From Flavobacterium gyeonganense (GTDB taxonomy: Bacteria; Bacteroidota; Bacteroidia; Flavobacteriales; Flavobacteriaceae): a stretch of DNA of 64,000 nucleotides. The position numbers and the translations under genes were made by a program. The stretch lies in contig NZ_CP121112.1 in the NCBI RefSeq assembly GCF_029625295.1, positions 4,836,001 through 4,900,000 of the forward strand, read 5' to 3'. Positions within the stretch are counted from its first letter, which is position 1; the number at the start of each line of letters is the position of its first letter. Shown piece after piece: positions 1 to 9,057 of the stretch. The notes beneath the pieces were generated by a model. It was given only the letters and a program-made list of their open reading frames with translations, did not search any database and was not told where the DNA came from.

Positions 1-22
1 AGCAACTTCTTTTTATAATGCA

Positions 23-106
23 CTACGCGTATTTATAATATTCCTGTCCTTTATCATGTACAATACGGATGTATTCTATTTCGCCTTCTGTTATGATATT
101 ATAAAA
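23..106 (-). other. C-terminal protein fragment, possibly RelE/ParE-like
   Basis: A 27-codon stretch open on the minus strand between two stops. It reads FYNIITEGEIEYIRIVHDKG and then a few residues to TAG. The pattern EIEYIRIVHDKG resembles the last strand and conserved R-I-x-H of RelE/ParE-type toxins, but no start codon or N-terminal part is visible upstream in any frame. It may be a remnant. The rest of 1-232 holds nothing else recognisable. Confidence 0.25.
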
Positions 107-232
107 TCAGATTTAGTTTGTTATTCATTAGGCATGAAACAATTAAATAAATAGTAACAGAGAAGTCTAACTAAATTCAGTTAACGTACATTTATTTTCT
201 CCTTAAATTCATCTTTCAAAATCATTTTTAAA

Positions 233-981
233 TCATTGTACGAAAAAAATGTTGTTTTCAATTGCAACCATACCATTAGGAAAGCCATAATTAAAAATAT
301 ATTCAATTCCTTTTTCATGAATAGAAAATGTATCCAGATTTTCTTTTTTAAATAAACTTTTTAAATGAGTCAATGATTGATATACATCCGAATTATTTAA
401 TTCGTTTTTATTTTCTTTATATGCTCTATTTAATCTATCTCTCAATATGGAGTTTATTTTTTTTAACAACTCTTGTATTTTACTTTCCTTAATAATATCA
501 TTGAATTGTAATATTTTATTATTTGGAATATCAAAATTATAATAATAAGAATCAATATTTATGCTTCCTGCGAGTGATTCATAGTTCATATTAATACTTA
601 ATATTTTAAAATTATTAAAAGTGACTTTATAATTTGAACCTATGAATCCACTGTAATTATTGCTATCATTACATTCTTTTTTACGCATTAGAATGGCCAT
701 ATTTATAAGATCATTTGGTCTTATACTTTTTTTTCTATGTCTAAATAATTTAAATAATCAGCACTTATAGAATTGTTGAAAAAATTAATTTCATTTTTAT
801 TTAATATATCCGGAAATTCAAAATAATATTTTTCATTATTACATTTAACAGAATCAATCATAGAATGAATTTCTATCACTGAATTTTTACCTGCTTGACT
901 TAAACAAGAGTCTACATTAAACAATATGAATATTAGTAGATAAATTGTTAGTTTAATTGTTTTTACAAAAACTATTTTCAT
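233..981 (-). pseudogene. Secreted hypothetical protein, frame broken in an A8 run
   Basis: As given this is two reading frames, 981-721 and 700-233. Adding one A to the A8 run (T run at 727-734 on the plus strand) joins them into one 249-residue protein with no other change. The N-terminus is a signal peptide with a hydrophobic core at about residues 8-29, ending in CLSQ, so the product should be exported. The C-terminal third contains SIHEKGIEYIFNYGFPNG, which faintly recalls the end of DUF3298-type domains; this is a weak resemblance only. The ATG overlaps the stop of the preceding gene (ATGA), so it is probably translationally coupled and last in the vgrG operon. Function unknown; an immunity or envelope accessory role is inferred from position. 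Confidence 0.6.
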
Positions 982-1924
982 TCGTTTTTATTTATAATTA
1001 AAACTTTAAGTATTTCCTCAATATTTACTGGTTTTCTATTTATCTCAGAAATCTTTAATTTGGATTGATATTTTTTATAATGATGTTTCGTTCCGTTAGA
1101 AAATATTTCCCTAATACCAATAATTGAATCAAATAAGTTTCTTTTGTTCTTATATAAATACTCATTTTCGGTAGCTCTTTCATTTATTGACCTATTTATA
1201 ATATATACATCATGTTTATTATTTTCTTTAACATGTATTTTACTGAAGAGGTTTTCTCCTGAAATATTTTTCAAAATCCCATTTTTATCATATTCATAAG
1301 TGAAATTGTAATTAAAAAATTGATCATCAGTTTGATAATTTTTATTTTTTATTTTTGCTTTAATAATCTTAAATCTTTTATCTTCGTTTTGATTCCTCCA
1401 ATTCTTATTTAGCGGATCTAGTGATTCCGCATAATCTCCATACCCATCTTTTAGAAAAAAAGTCAAATCTAAAACTGATTTCTCAACAAGTATTTTCTGT
1501 TTTAAAAAAATATAATATTCTTTGTTTACTTTATAAATATCATTGTTCACAATAATACTATTTTTATTATTAAAAGTAACTTTTATATCATTACCCATTG
1601 AACAAAAAAACGTTATTGATTGATTGTTTTTCTTTTTCGACCAAAAAGAAAATTTTTCCGGTTTTTCATTTGAATATTGATTTAATTTATATATAGTAAC
1701 TGTATCATTTTTTTGAGGAAAAACACCAATAAATTCCACAGATATTTTTCCTTCTCCTTTAGTATAAATGCTATCACCAAGATTATTATATGAATAATTA
1801 CCCTCATCAATATATGTATCTTTTACAAAGGCAATTATACAGTTAGAATTATTTTTTTTATTTTGGAACTACAATGGAATAGCAATAAACAAGTAATGCA
1901 AAGAATATTAATTATTTTTCTCAT
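978..1924 (-). pseudogene. Hypothetical lipoprotein, frame broken in an A8 run
   Basis: The gene starts at ATG 1924 with a lipoprotein signal peptide: MRKIINILCITC, then LLLFHCSS, with the lipid-modified Cys at about residue 18. As given the frame stops after about 30 codons. One extra A in the A8 run (T run 1852-1859) joins it to the long open frame that continues to 978, giving 315 residues. A simple open-frame search would find only residues 64 onward, starting at a GTG at 1739. The mature part is rich in Lys, Asn and Tyr and matches no family I recognise. Start and stop overlap the neighbouring genes by ATGA on both sides, so it belongs to the coupled vgrG-effector operon. A periplasmic immunity or accessory function is possible by context only. 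Confidence 0.6.
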
Positions 1925-2195
1925 TTTTTCATAGGTATTTCACTTGTTAGTCTTGTTTTTGTTCTTTTCCAAAATATACTTTTACCCGCACTAATCGTTC
2001 CTGAAATACCATAGGTTTGTTTTACACCTTTGATTGCACTTAGAACTTCTGGGTATCAATTTTTTTCGCAAAAAGAATTTAATACAATGTTTATCGCTAC
2101 TTTTGAAAAAAAGATCATTGACTTGTGTGTTATAATATTTCAGCAAATCTATTTCTCCCTTTTTGAGGATTGAAATTTTCAAAATAAAATTTCAT
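1921..2195 (-). pseudogene. Small hypothetical protein with frameshift and in-frame TGA
   Basis: Reading from ATG 2195 gives MKFYFENFNPQKGRNRFAE. One added A near 2138-2140 then continues through FFSKVAINIVLNSFCEK. The same frame carries one TGA at 2056-2058 and runs on through EVLSAIKGVKQTYGISG to a TGA that overlaps the next gene's ATG. The repaired gene has 91 codons. The start overlaps the previous gene by 17 nt. No signal peptide is visible, unlike its neighbours. The coupling at both ends suggests a real gene that is damaged or mis-sequenced. No family recognised. Because two separate lesions are needed, the reconstruction is less certain than for the other broken genes. Confidence 0.45.
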
Positions 2196-2625
2196 TTTTG
2201 TAAACCCATTGATTTTTTTTATTCCATTTTCCTCCACAATCAGATTGCATTCTATAAACTATTTTTGACTTTTTAATATCAATAATTACACAATTGTAAT
2301 TTTCATGCAGAACACTATCATTCTGTACATATGCATAACCTTTGATAATATTATCTAAAACAAAATACTTTTTGTTTTTTGATATCTTTATTTTTGCCCC
2401 ACTGTAATTACTTTCGTCAAAACCTGAAACTAATTTTAATTTACCTTTGTGTAATATTCTTGGGTTTGAATACAAATTATAGTTTTTATTATATTTTAGG
2501 AAGACTAATTCATAATCACTACTTATTTTTTGAGAAAGAGCATATTTAGCTAAAATCTTTTTTTGTGAAAATAAAAAATTTGAAAGCAGAGAGCATATTG
2601 TTAAAAGAAAAAGTTTTTTTATCAT
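2179..2625 (-). CDS. Secreted hypothetical protein, candidate T6SS immunity protein
   Basis: An intact 148-residue protein with a clear Sec signal peptide (MIKKLFLLTICSLLSNFLFSQ), so it acts in the periplasm or at the outer membrane. The mature domain is small, Lys- and Tyr-rich and probably beta-structured. It has two cysteines near residues 116 and 130, in NYNCVIID and SDCGGKW. It starts exactly at the stop of the effector candidate (TGA and ATG overlap at 2622-2625). A small exported protein coupled directly behind a vgrG-linked peptidoglycan-active effector is the usual position of a periplasmic immunity protein. That role is inferred from position and export signal, not from a recognised family. 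Confidence 0.6.
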   Translation of the reverse strand: MIKKLFLLTICSLLSNFLFSQKKILAKYALSQKISSDYELVFLKYNKNYNLYSNPRILHKGKLKLVSGFDESNYSGAKIKISKNKKYFVLDNIIKGYAYVQNDSVLHENYNCVIIDIKKSKIVYRMQSDCGGKWNKKNQWVYKNEILF

Positions 2626-4242
2626 AATTTAGATTTTAAATCATTATATCTTTTGGTTGCGCTTGTCATAGTATAAGAACCTTCACCTCTTAAAGGCCCA
2701 TAAATCTCTAATATTTCATCTTCGTAAGTTGAAAAATTGGTACCCCATTCTGATGGTATTTTTGAAACCTTTGGATTTTTTTAAAAAATGAATCTAAAGC
2801 CTCTCCAAAACAATCATCAACTTGTCCTGGTCTATTAACATCATTATCTAAAACTAAAGCTTTTCCTAAGTTAGAACTAATAAAAGCAGATATTTTCAAT
2901 GAATAGCCAGCTGGTTTTTTGTCTAATGAACTGTTTAATCGTTTAATAAAATCTTTAATTTGTATAATTTGATAATCACTATCTTTCATTAACCTTATAA
3001 TTGGCTCAATAGGTTCACAATTAACTTTTGTCTTAAATTTATTTTTTTCAAAACCTTCACGAATTTTATCTTTAAGTTCTTTACCTGATAAATCTTTATA
3101 TTTAGCTTTATATTTATAATTAGTGCTTATTACAATTCCTTTTTTATCTTTTTTTCCTTTTTTTCTTCTTCAACTTTCCAATTACAATTTTCTAAATACA
3201 GTATATATTTTTCCGGATAACTTTTTTTGAATTCCCAAAATTGAATTGGCAATTCACCGTAACCTTCGGGATTAATTGTTTTTTGCATAGCACCAGCTGT
3301 TAAAATTTCACTATCATAAGATTGTATAGAATCTAATTTCCCTTCATTTTCTGACATTGCTATTAAAATTGATTTTTCATCTATAGTTATAATACTATTT
3401 TTTATTAAATCATCCCATTTTGGAAAATCTTTTAAGGGTAATTCCCCCCAATAAGCAGGTCCATAAATACTTCCATATCTAGTACATTCAACTGTTTCTC
3501 GATATTTTTCACCACAATTACAATATTTAACCTCTAATCTTTCACCATCTTTGTTTATAAATTCTTTATTTTCTTCAAAGATCTTTAGTTGATAGGTTGC
3601 ATCAGCATTTTCAGCTTTAAAATAAAGGAAAGCATTTTTATCTGTTCGTTTATTGAATTTATCTATTAGAGTTTTTACATCTTCTTTGCTTTTGGGCTGA
3701 AGCGTAATTTCTTTAGCATAAGTATTAGGCGTAACAATTATGTCTTTATAAATTTCAAATTCAATCTTTGTTTTTTCTTCTTCTTCCACCAAGAATTTTA
3801 CAGGGTTATCATAAACTGCTTCAGTATTCGTAAGTTTGTTTTCATTGATTTCAACAGATAGTTTTCCTGTTGTTCCGTTGCAAGTTGCAACTACCCATAC
3901 TTTTTCTTTTATCTTGGCTTTTGTGATTTTTTTGAATGAAATTGAATCTCTTACTTTCTTTTTATAAGTTATTGTTACTTTTTCGCCTCCTTTAGCTTTT
4001 TCAAAATTTGTTTCAGCCTCATAATTGACTAAGTCCTCCTTTTTTATTTTCTGTTCTGTGACAAATCGTGCTTTTATCTTTTTTTTATTCTCTCCTTTTT
4101 TTGCTGTAATAACTTCTTCTGTATTTTCATAAACAGGGGTTAATATTCTTTTTGCAAAATATACAGCAGTTACTTCTGACATGTTTTCATCATTCATTAC
4201 TGGTGGTTGAAATCTAGGTTTTCCGAATTCTACGTTTGCCAT
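2622..4242 (-). pseudogene. T6SS effector candidate with lysozyme-like domain, two frameshifts
   Basis: As given this is split into 4242-3130 and 2989-2708. One added base in the A7 run at 3158-3164 and one at 2776-2782 give a continuous 540-residue protein ending at the TGA at 2622. The first 240 residues are Lys/Glu-rich and beta-type, with several repeats of an ITYKKKVRDS-like strand pattern, plausibly the part that docks on the VgrG spike. Residues about 290-345 contain SENEGKL, then a YDSEILTAGAMQ stretch and GYGELPIQFWEFKKSYP. This matches the E...YD...GAMQ layout of lysozyme-superfamily peptidoglycan hydrolases, with Glu300 as the likely catalytic acid. The C-terminal 170 residues are unrecognised. 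No signal peptide, as expected for a T6SS cargo. The enzyme assignment is by motif pattern only. Confidence 0.6.
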
Positions 4243-4248
4243 ATGTAT

Positions 4249-4416
4249 TTATTTATTACCTTTCATTTGAATTTTTTTATTTGAAATTAATTTCAAGTTT
4301 TCTTTTGTAGCTACAATTTCAACTTTTTCGGAAGTTTCTAAAAAAACCTGACTTTCACTAATGTAGTTGCCTTTAATTCTAACATATAAATTCTTTGCTA
4401 TTTTATTGATTGCCAT
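4249..4416 (-). CDS. Small vgrG-linked protein, 55 residues
   Basis: A short gene in the gap between vgrG and the effector candidate: MAINKIAKNLYVRIKGNYIS at the start and ISNKKIQMKGNK at the end. It lies 18 nt after the vgrG stop and 6 nt before the next start, in the same direction. The sequence alternates hydrophobic and polar residues (VFLETSEKVEIVATKENLKL), which suits a small beta-strand protein. It resembles the repetitive C-terminal beta-helix strands of VgrG. It may cap or extend the spike or act as an adaptor for the effector; both ideas are inferences. Compact spacing and sensible codon content argue that it is real. Confidence 0.6.
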   Translation of the reverse strand: MAINKIAKNLYVRIKGNYISESQVFLETSEKVEIVATKENLKLISNKKIQMKGNK

Positions 4417-4434
4417 AAAATGATTTTTTAAAGA

Positions 4435-6243
4435 TTAAAACATATTTGATTTTTCTGCACTGTTTACTTCAACAGTTTTTTGACTGCTTTCCAAAAGCAT
4501 ATTTTCTTTTGTACTAAATACAGTTAATTTCTCTGCATGTTGAGTAGATTGTAATGAACTTCGAATATGTTTTTGTTCAATAATCTCCGTTTTATTATTA
4601 GCACTCTCAGTAAAATCTCCGGCAGCTTTTTGAGAAATATCGTGACCCGCTGTTTGAGAAATATCTTTATTTGCAGAATTATCAATATTTTCTCCTGCAC
4701 TGACAGAAACATTTTTACCTGCGGTAATACTAACATTTTCCCCAGCCTTTACTGTAAAATTCTTTGGCGCACTCACATCTATGTTTCCCTGACCATCCAT
4801 CTTCCAGGTATTACCACTCGGATCTTCAATCAAAATACTTCCTTCACCGTCGTTCAAAATAAATTTGATTCCCGAGCGCGTATGAATTGCCTTCACATTA
4901 TTCTGACCATCTGCATAACCATTGGATTGGTTTCCATTGTAATGTGTTCCTAAAACATACGGATTCTGGGCATTATCGCCTTCAAAACCTACCAAAACCT
5001 CTTCACCGATTTCGGGAATAAAATAAAAGCCTTTTCCTGAACCTGAATGTGGCTGTATCATACGAAGCCACTCGCTTGAATTGTTTCCGCCTGCCCAATT
5101 GAATTGTACTTTTACACGTCCTAATCCTTCCGGATCGTTGTTGTCTTTTACTTTGGCTGGCTGTGTTTCGGCTTTGGCAAATACATTTACGTCTGTAAAA
5201 TGTGGTGCGGCAACATCTGCCGGAATGGCTTTGAAATTACAGGAGTAATTTCCATGAACCTGAGAAATATGTGTTACTTCTGTCACAATCAGTTCGTGCT
5301 CTACAGTCTGGTTTATGATGCTGAAAACCTGTCCAAGTCCTAACGGAAAATAAGAGGTTCCACTGTAATATACACTATTAGCGTCACTTCCTGCTGTTTG
5401 CAGTCTGACCATTTCTTCGATTTCTTCACTGTTTTGGGCATTCGTGGTATAAGCTCCATTATTCAAATCGTTTTGGGTAACGGTTCCCTGATTGTGTCCT
5501 ACAACGGCAGAAAAACTGTCTTTACTTCCTGCAGAAGTTCTTGCTGAAGCATTACGAATATTGGTTGCGCCATTGTAATCATAACCACCCAAAGAAATTT
5601 TATGGGAAGCCATGTTGGTCTGGATTTTAAAACCATGCAGCGAAGACCCGTTGATAAGTTTTATTTTACTGGTTTTGGTCTGTCCGAACTGCATTCGCAT
5701 TCCGTCAAAATAGAACCATTGCCCGTAACGTCTGGCCAATCGTTTTAAGAAATCAAAATTGGTTTCATTATATTGAGCCATGTATTTGAACTCCTGAAGA
5801 TAGGTGGATTTTATAGCATCTCTTTCATAGAATTCTCCCGGGCCTTCGGCTAAAATATCCAGTACAATATCATTCATCCCTCTTTGTTGGTAGGTTCTTG
5901 ATTTTTTCATGTCATCCAGAACGATAGTATGGCTGATCCCTTTAACATGTAATCCTTCGGCGCTGCCGTGAAGATCTATAGAAGATAATTCTGTTATGAT
6001 TCCTTTGCTCATCAACCTGATTCCGGTAAGGCTTTTAAAGGTAAAGATAACTTCATCTCCAAGATACGTTCGCAATGCCTTTGCCTGATCTGCCGGATTG
6101 ATGATCGCCTTGCCTGTGTATTGCCATACAAAAGAAAAATGATGGTGATCTGCCATCTTTTGTGACAGTTCTAAATTATGATAAACAACATTTTGGGTAA
6201 AGCTCCCTATGCTGATATGCACCTGTTCTGAAAAATGTCCCAT
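4435..6243 (-). CDS. vgrG: Type VI secretion system VgrG spike protein
   Basis: A 602-residue VgrG-family protein, the trimeric puncturing tip of the T6SS needle. The N-terminal part has the gp27-like fold region, including LARRYGQWFYFDGMRMQFGQ. The central OB-fold region carries the diagnostic DPEGLGRVKVQFNWAGG and EIGEEVLVGFEGDNAQNPYV. From about residue 470 it becomes a gp5-like beta-helix of short repeats such as ITAGKNVSVSAGEN. The protein ends soon after the helix without an extra effector domain, so cargo is probably the separate protein encoded downstream. It is the first gene of a minus-strand operon with a good promoter at 6280-6310. No sheath, Hcp or baseplate genes are in the window, so this is an isolated vgrG island. 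Confidence 0.93.
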   Translation of the reverse strand: MGHFSEQVHISIGSFTQNVVYHNLELSQKMADHHHFSFVWQYTGKAIINPADQAKALRTYLGDEVIFTFKSLTGIRLMSKGIITELSSIDLHGSAEGLHVKGISHTIVLDDMKKSRTYQQRGMNDIVLDILAEGPGEFYERDAIKSTYLQEFKYMAQYNETNFDFLKRLARRYGQWFYFDGMRMQFGQTKTSKIKLINGSSLHGFKIQTNMASHKISLGGYDYNGATNIRNASARTSAGSKDSFSAVVGHNQGTVTQNDLNNGAYTTNAQNSEEIEEMVRLQTAGSDANSVYYSGTSYFPLGLGQVFSIINQTVEHELIVTEVTHISQVHGNYSCNFKAIPADVAAPHFTDVNVFAKAETQPAKVKDNNDPEGLGRVKVQFNWAGGNNSSEWLRMIQPHSGSGKGFYFIPEIGEEVLVGFEGDNAQNPYVLGTHYNGNQSNGYADGQNNVKAIHTRSGIKFILNDGEGSILIEDPSGNTWKMDGQGNIDVSAPKNFTVKAGENVSITAGKNVSVSAGENIDNSANKDISQTAGHDISQKAAGDFTESANNKTEIIEQKHIRSSLQSTQHAEKLTVFSTKENMLLESSQKTVEVNSAEKSNMF

Positions 6244-6279
6244 AAATTATGCGTTGATATATTAAGTAAGAATTTTTTT

Positions 6280-6310
6280 CAAAAATAGAACTTAAAATTA
6301 ATTATCCAAA
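6280..6310 (-). promoter_or_regulatory. Probable vgrG promoter
   Basis: Read on the minus strand there is TTTG (6310-6307), a 19-nt spacer, and TATTTTTG (6287-6280). This matches the Bacteroidota housekeeping promoter, -33 TTTG and -7 TAnnTTTG. It leaves a leader of roughly 30 nt before the vgrG ATG at 6243. Confidence 0.6.
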
Positions 6311-6390
6311 TAAATCCTACAATAATTTACTTATATTTTTACATAAAAAATATACTCCGAATCATTTAATAATCTTTTATATAACTGCAT

Positions 6391-6422
6391 AAAAAAAGTT
6401 GCCAGAACAAAATCCTGACAAC
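6391..6422 (-). terminator. Intrinsic terminator after uxuA
   Basis: On the minus strand, GTTGTCAG pairs with CTGGCAAC (one G-U pair) around an AT-rich loop at 6398-6422, followed by seven T residues at 6397-6391. It lies 27 nt past the uxuA stop and separates the sugar operon from the vgrG promoter. Confidence 0.75.
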
Positions 6423-6448
6423 CTCTAATTTATTTTTATAGTATAATA

Positions 6449-7611
6449 TTAAAGCGATCGAATAATCCCTTCTTCAAGCCCTCTCAATTCGGCTAAACCT
6501 CTTAATCTTCCAATAGCAGAATAACCCGGATTGTTTACTTTTCCTAGATCATCCAGCATTTGATGTCCGTGGTCAGGACGGAACGGAATTGAAATATTAT
6601 GTTTTTTCTGAATCAGCAATAATTCTTTCATTACAGCATACATATCTGTATTTCCATCTAAATGATCAGCTTCAAAGAAATTTCCTTCTTCATCACTACG
6701 AACGTTTCTCAGGTGAATAAAATGAATTTTATCATCTAACTTTTTGACCATTTCCGGTAAGTCATTCGTTTCCTTAGCTCCTAAAGAACCAGTGCAAAAA
6801 CAAATTCCGTTTGATTTATAAGGAGCATTTGAAAGAATAAAATCATAGTCTTCCATTGAGTTTACAATTCTCGGCAATCCCAATATATCGAAAGGCGGGT
6901 CGTCAGGATGAATGGCCAATTGTACTCCGCACTCATCAGCAACAGGACAAATTTCGTTTAGAAAATAACTCAAATTGCTTCTTAACGCATCTCTGTCAAT
7001 ATTGTCATAAGCTTTCAAAGCATTACGCATCCATTCAACCGTAATCTTTTTTTCGCCAGGAATCCCGAACATTACCGTATCTGCTATTTCTTGTAATCGT
7101 TGCTCTGTAATCGTTGCAAAACGTTCCTTAGCTTTGGTTACAATATTTTCAGGAAAACTATTTTCGGCATTTTCTCTTTTAAAATATAAATATCAAAAAT
7201 CGCCAGATCTACCCAGTTGAAATACAAAGCTTCAGAACCATCCGGCATTACGTAATCCAGCTGTGTTCTTGTCCAGTCGTTAACCGGCATGAAATTATAG
7301 GTAATAATTTTGATGCCACAAGCTGCCACGTTACGGATGCTTTGTTTGTATTTTTCTATATATTCCTGAAAATTTCCACTTCTTGTTTTAATACTTTCGT
7401 GAACGGTAATACTTTCCACAACATCCCATGTCAGGCCGTATGCTTCAACTTCAGCTTTTCTTTTATTGATTTCTTCAACCGTCCATACATCTCCGTGAGG
7501 AACGTGATGTAGTGCTGTTACAATTCCGGTAGCGCCGGTTTGTTTTATATGCTGTAAACTTACCGGGTCATTTGGTCCGAACCATCTCCAGGTTTGTATC
7601 ATTCTTTTCAT
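6449..7611 (-). pseudogene. uxuA: Mannonate dehydratase UxuA, single-base frameshift
   Basis: UxuA removes water from D-mannonate to give 2-keto-3-deoxygluconate in the glucuronate branch of hexuronate catabolism. As given the gene is two frames, 7611-7138 and 7072-6449. Restoring one base near 7177-7184 joins them through [20 protein letters not shown] into a 387-residue protein, the usual UxuA length. Family features on both sides include [52 protein letters not shown] and FRPDHGHQML, the last three carrying metal ligands of the TIM barrel. It follows the SDR gene by 18 nt and is last in the operon. Conserved motifs on both halves argue for a functional gene and a sequence error, but a true mutation cannot be excluded. 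Confidence 0.85.
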
Positions 7612-7629
7612 ACTTTCTTTCTTAAAAAA

Positions 7630-8448
7630 TTATACACCACTAAAAATTGTAAAACCACCATCTATAGTCACTTTTGAACCTGTTGCAAATTTTGATGCAT
7701 CGCTTAGCAACCAAATTAAAGCTCCAATTAATTCGTCAGGATTTCCAAAACGTTTATAAGGTGTGTTTGCTATGATTAAATTGCCTCTTTCTGTTAAACT
7801 TCCGTCAGGATTAGTCAATAACGTACGGTTTTGTTCAGTTAAGAAAAAACCCGGAACGATAGAATTCATTCTGATTTTATCCCCATATCGTTTTGCCAGT
7901 TCCACAGAAAACCATTTGGTGTAAGAATCAATAGCTGATTTAGCCAGACTATATCCTAAAACTTTTGTTATAGCCTGTTCAGTTGCTACAGATGAAATAT
8001 TTACGATGCTTCCAAGACTTTCATTGTTTTTGATTACTTCTCCAAAAACCTGAGTAGGCAAAAGTGTTCCGAATAAATTCAGGTTCATCACTTTTTGCAA
8101 AGCATCCATATTAAGTTTAAAAATACCCTGATCTGACTGAATTACAGCATCCGGCATATTTCCGCCGGCAGCGTTTACCAAACCGTCAATTTTTCCGTAT
8201 TTTGAAAGAACAAGGTCACGTGCTTTTATCAGATCGCTTTCAATCGTTACATCTGCAATTAAAGCGATGGCTTGTCCACCGTTTTTAACAATTAATTCTG
8301 CTCTTTCATTGGCTACTTTTTCGTTTCTTCCCAAAACACCAACAATACCACCTGCTGCAGCTATACCGTTAACAAAGGCTTCACCTAGAACTCCGGTGGC
8401 ACCAGTAACAATGATTACTTTTCCTTCTAATGTAAAATCTGTTTTCAA
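7630..8448 (-). CDS. SDR-family D-mannonate oxidoreductase (fructuronate reductase)
   Basis: A 272-residue classical short-chain dehydrogenase/reductase. The NAD(P)-binding TGATGVLG motif is near residue 15, NAAGG lies in the central sheet, and the catalytic Ser-Tyr-Lys set is in VNISSV and YSLAK. The C-terminal substrate loop begins NSIVPGFFLTEQN. Flavobacteria and Bacteroides often have this SDR type directly beside uxuA, where it interconverts D-fructuronate and D-mannonate in place of the long-chain UxuB. The 18-nt gap to uxuA and the shared strand support that role. The exact substrate cannot be read from sequence alone. Confidence 0.8.
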   Translation of the reverse strand: MKTDFTLEGKVIIVTGATGVLGEAFVNGIAAAGGIVGVLGRNEKVANERAELIVKNGGQAIALIADVTIESDLIKARDLVLSKYGKIDGLVNAAGGNMPDAVIQSDQGIFKLNMDALQKVMNLNLFGTLLPTQVFGEVIKNNESLGSIVNISSVATEQAITKVLGYSLAKSAIDSYTKWFSVELAKRYGDKIRMNSIVPGFFLTEQNRTLLTNPDGSLTERGNLIIANTPYKRFGNPDELIGALIWLLSDASKFATGSKVTIDGGFTIFSGV

Positions 8449-8469
8449 TTTTTTTATCTTTTAGTTTTT

Positions 8470-9057
8470 TTAATCCAGCAAAAATACAATTAATCCTCTT
8501 GCGCCGTGTGCGCCCAACACTAAAGATTGTTCTATATCTGCTGTTTTTGAAGGTCCTGCAATAAAAGTCCCAAAACCGTACTCCAGATTACCAATTTTTT
8601 TGTAAGCCTGGTGCATCATTGGCAATATATCAATTTTATTAACGACAATAGCTAAATATTGCGCAATAAAAGGAGCAACTCTCTGCCCTAATAAATCATC
8701 CGTAACCCAGAGTGCACTGTTTTCTGCGACACCAAAATGAGCTTTTACAATTGCTAATTCAACATCTTGGAGTGTATGAGGATCATCATTTTTCCAATCC
8801 AGCGAAGCTACTTCGGCAAGTTCGGGAATGGTTGTAATTATTCTTCTGTCAAGCGCATAATTATTTCTCATAAAATCTAAAATTTCACTATAATTAGCCA
8901 CTTCAACACTTTCTCCACCAATGTTTTTCAAAACTGTTTTATAGGTTTCCAAAATATTCGGGTTTTCTGACCCTAAAACTTCTAAATCAGGCAAATCAGT
9001 CACAAAATCGGGCTGATTTTGTTTTATCTTTTTTAATATTTCTGCTTTACTGCTCAT
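8470..9057 (-). CDS. lutC: L-lactate utilization protein LutC (LUD domain)
   Basis: A 195-residue LUD-domain protein, one of three subunits of the iron-sulfur L-lactate dehydrogenase LutABC that oxidises L-lactate to pyruvate. The start chosen is ATG 9057 (MSSKAEILKKIKQNQPDF), which overlaps the lutB stop by 11 nt. A longer in-frame extension to 9144 lies wholly inside lutB and is unlikely. Family features include the late segment FIAGPSKTADIEQSLVLGAH followed by GARGLIVFLLD. The overlap indicates translational coupling with lutB. Confidence 0.88.
   Translation of the reverse strand: MSSKAEILKKIKQNQPDFVTDLPDLEVLGSENPNILETYKTVLKNIGGESVEVANYSEILDFMRNNYALDRRIITTIPELAEVASLDWKNDDPHTLQDVELAIVKAHFGVAENSALWVTDDLLGQRVAPFIAQYLAIVVNKIDILPMMHQAYKKIGNLEYGFGTFIAGPSKTADIEQSLVLGAHGARGLIVFLLD

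Noticed and set aside
2056-2058. Selenocysteine at the in-frame TGA
   Set aside because: No recognisable SECIS-like hairpin or redox-type context, and the gene already carries another lesion.
4567-4953. 128-codon open frame on the plus strand inside vgrG
   Set aside because: Low-complexity antisense of the repetitive VgrG beta-helix; no promoter or protein-like features.
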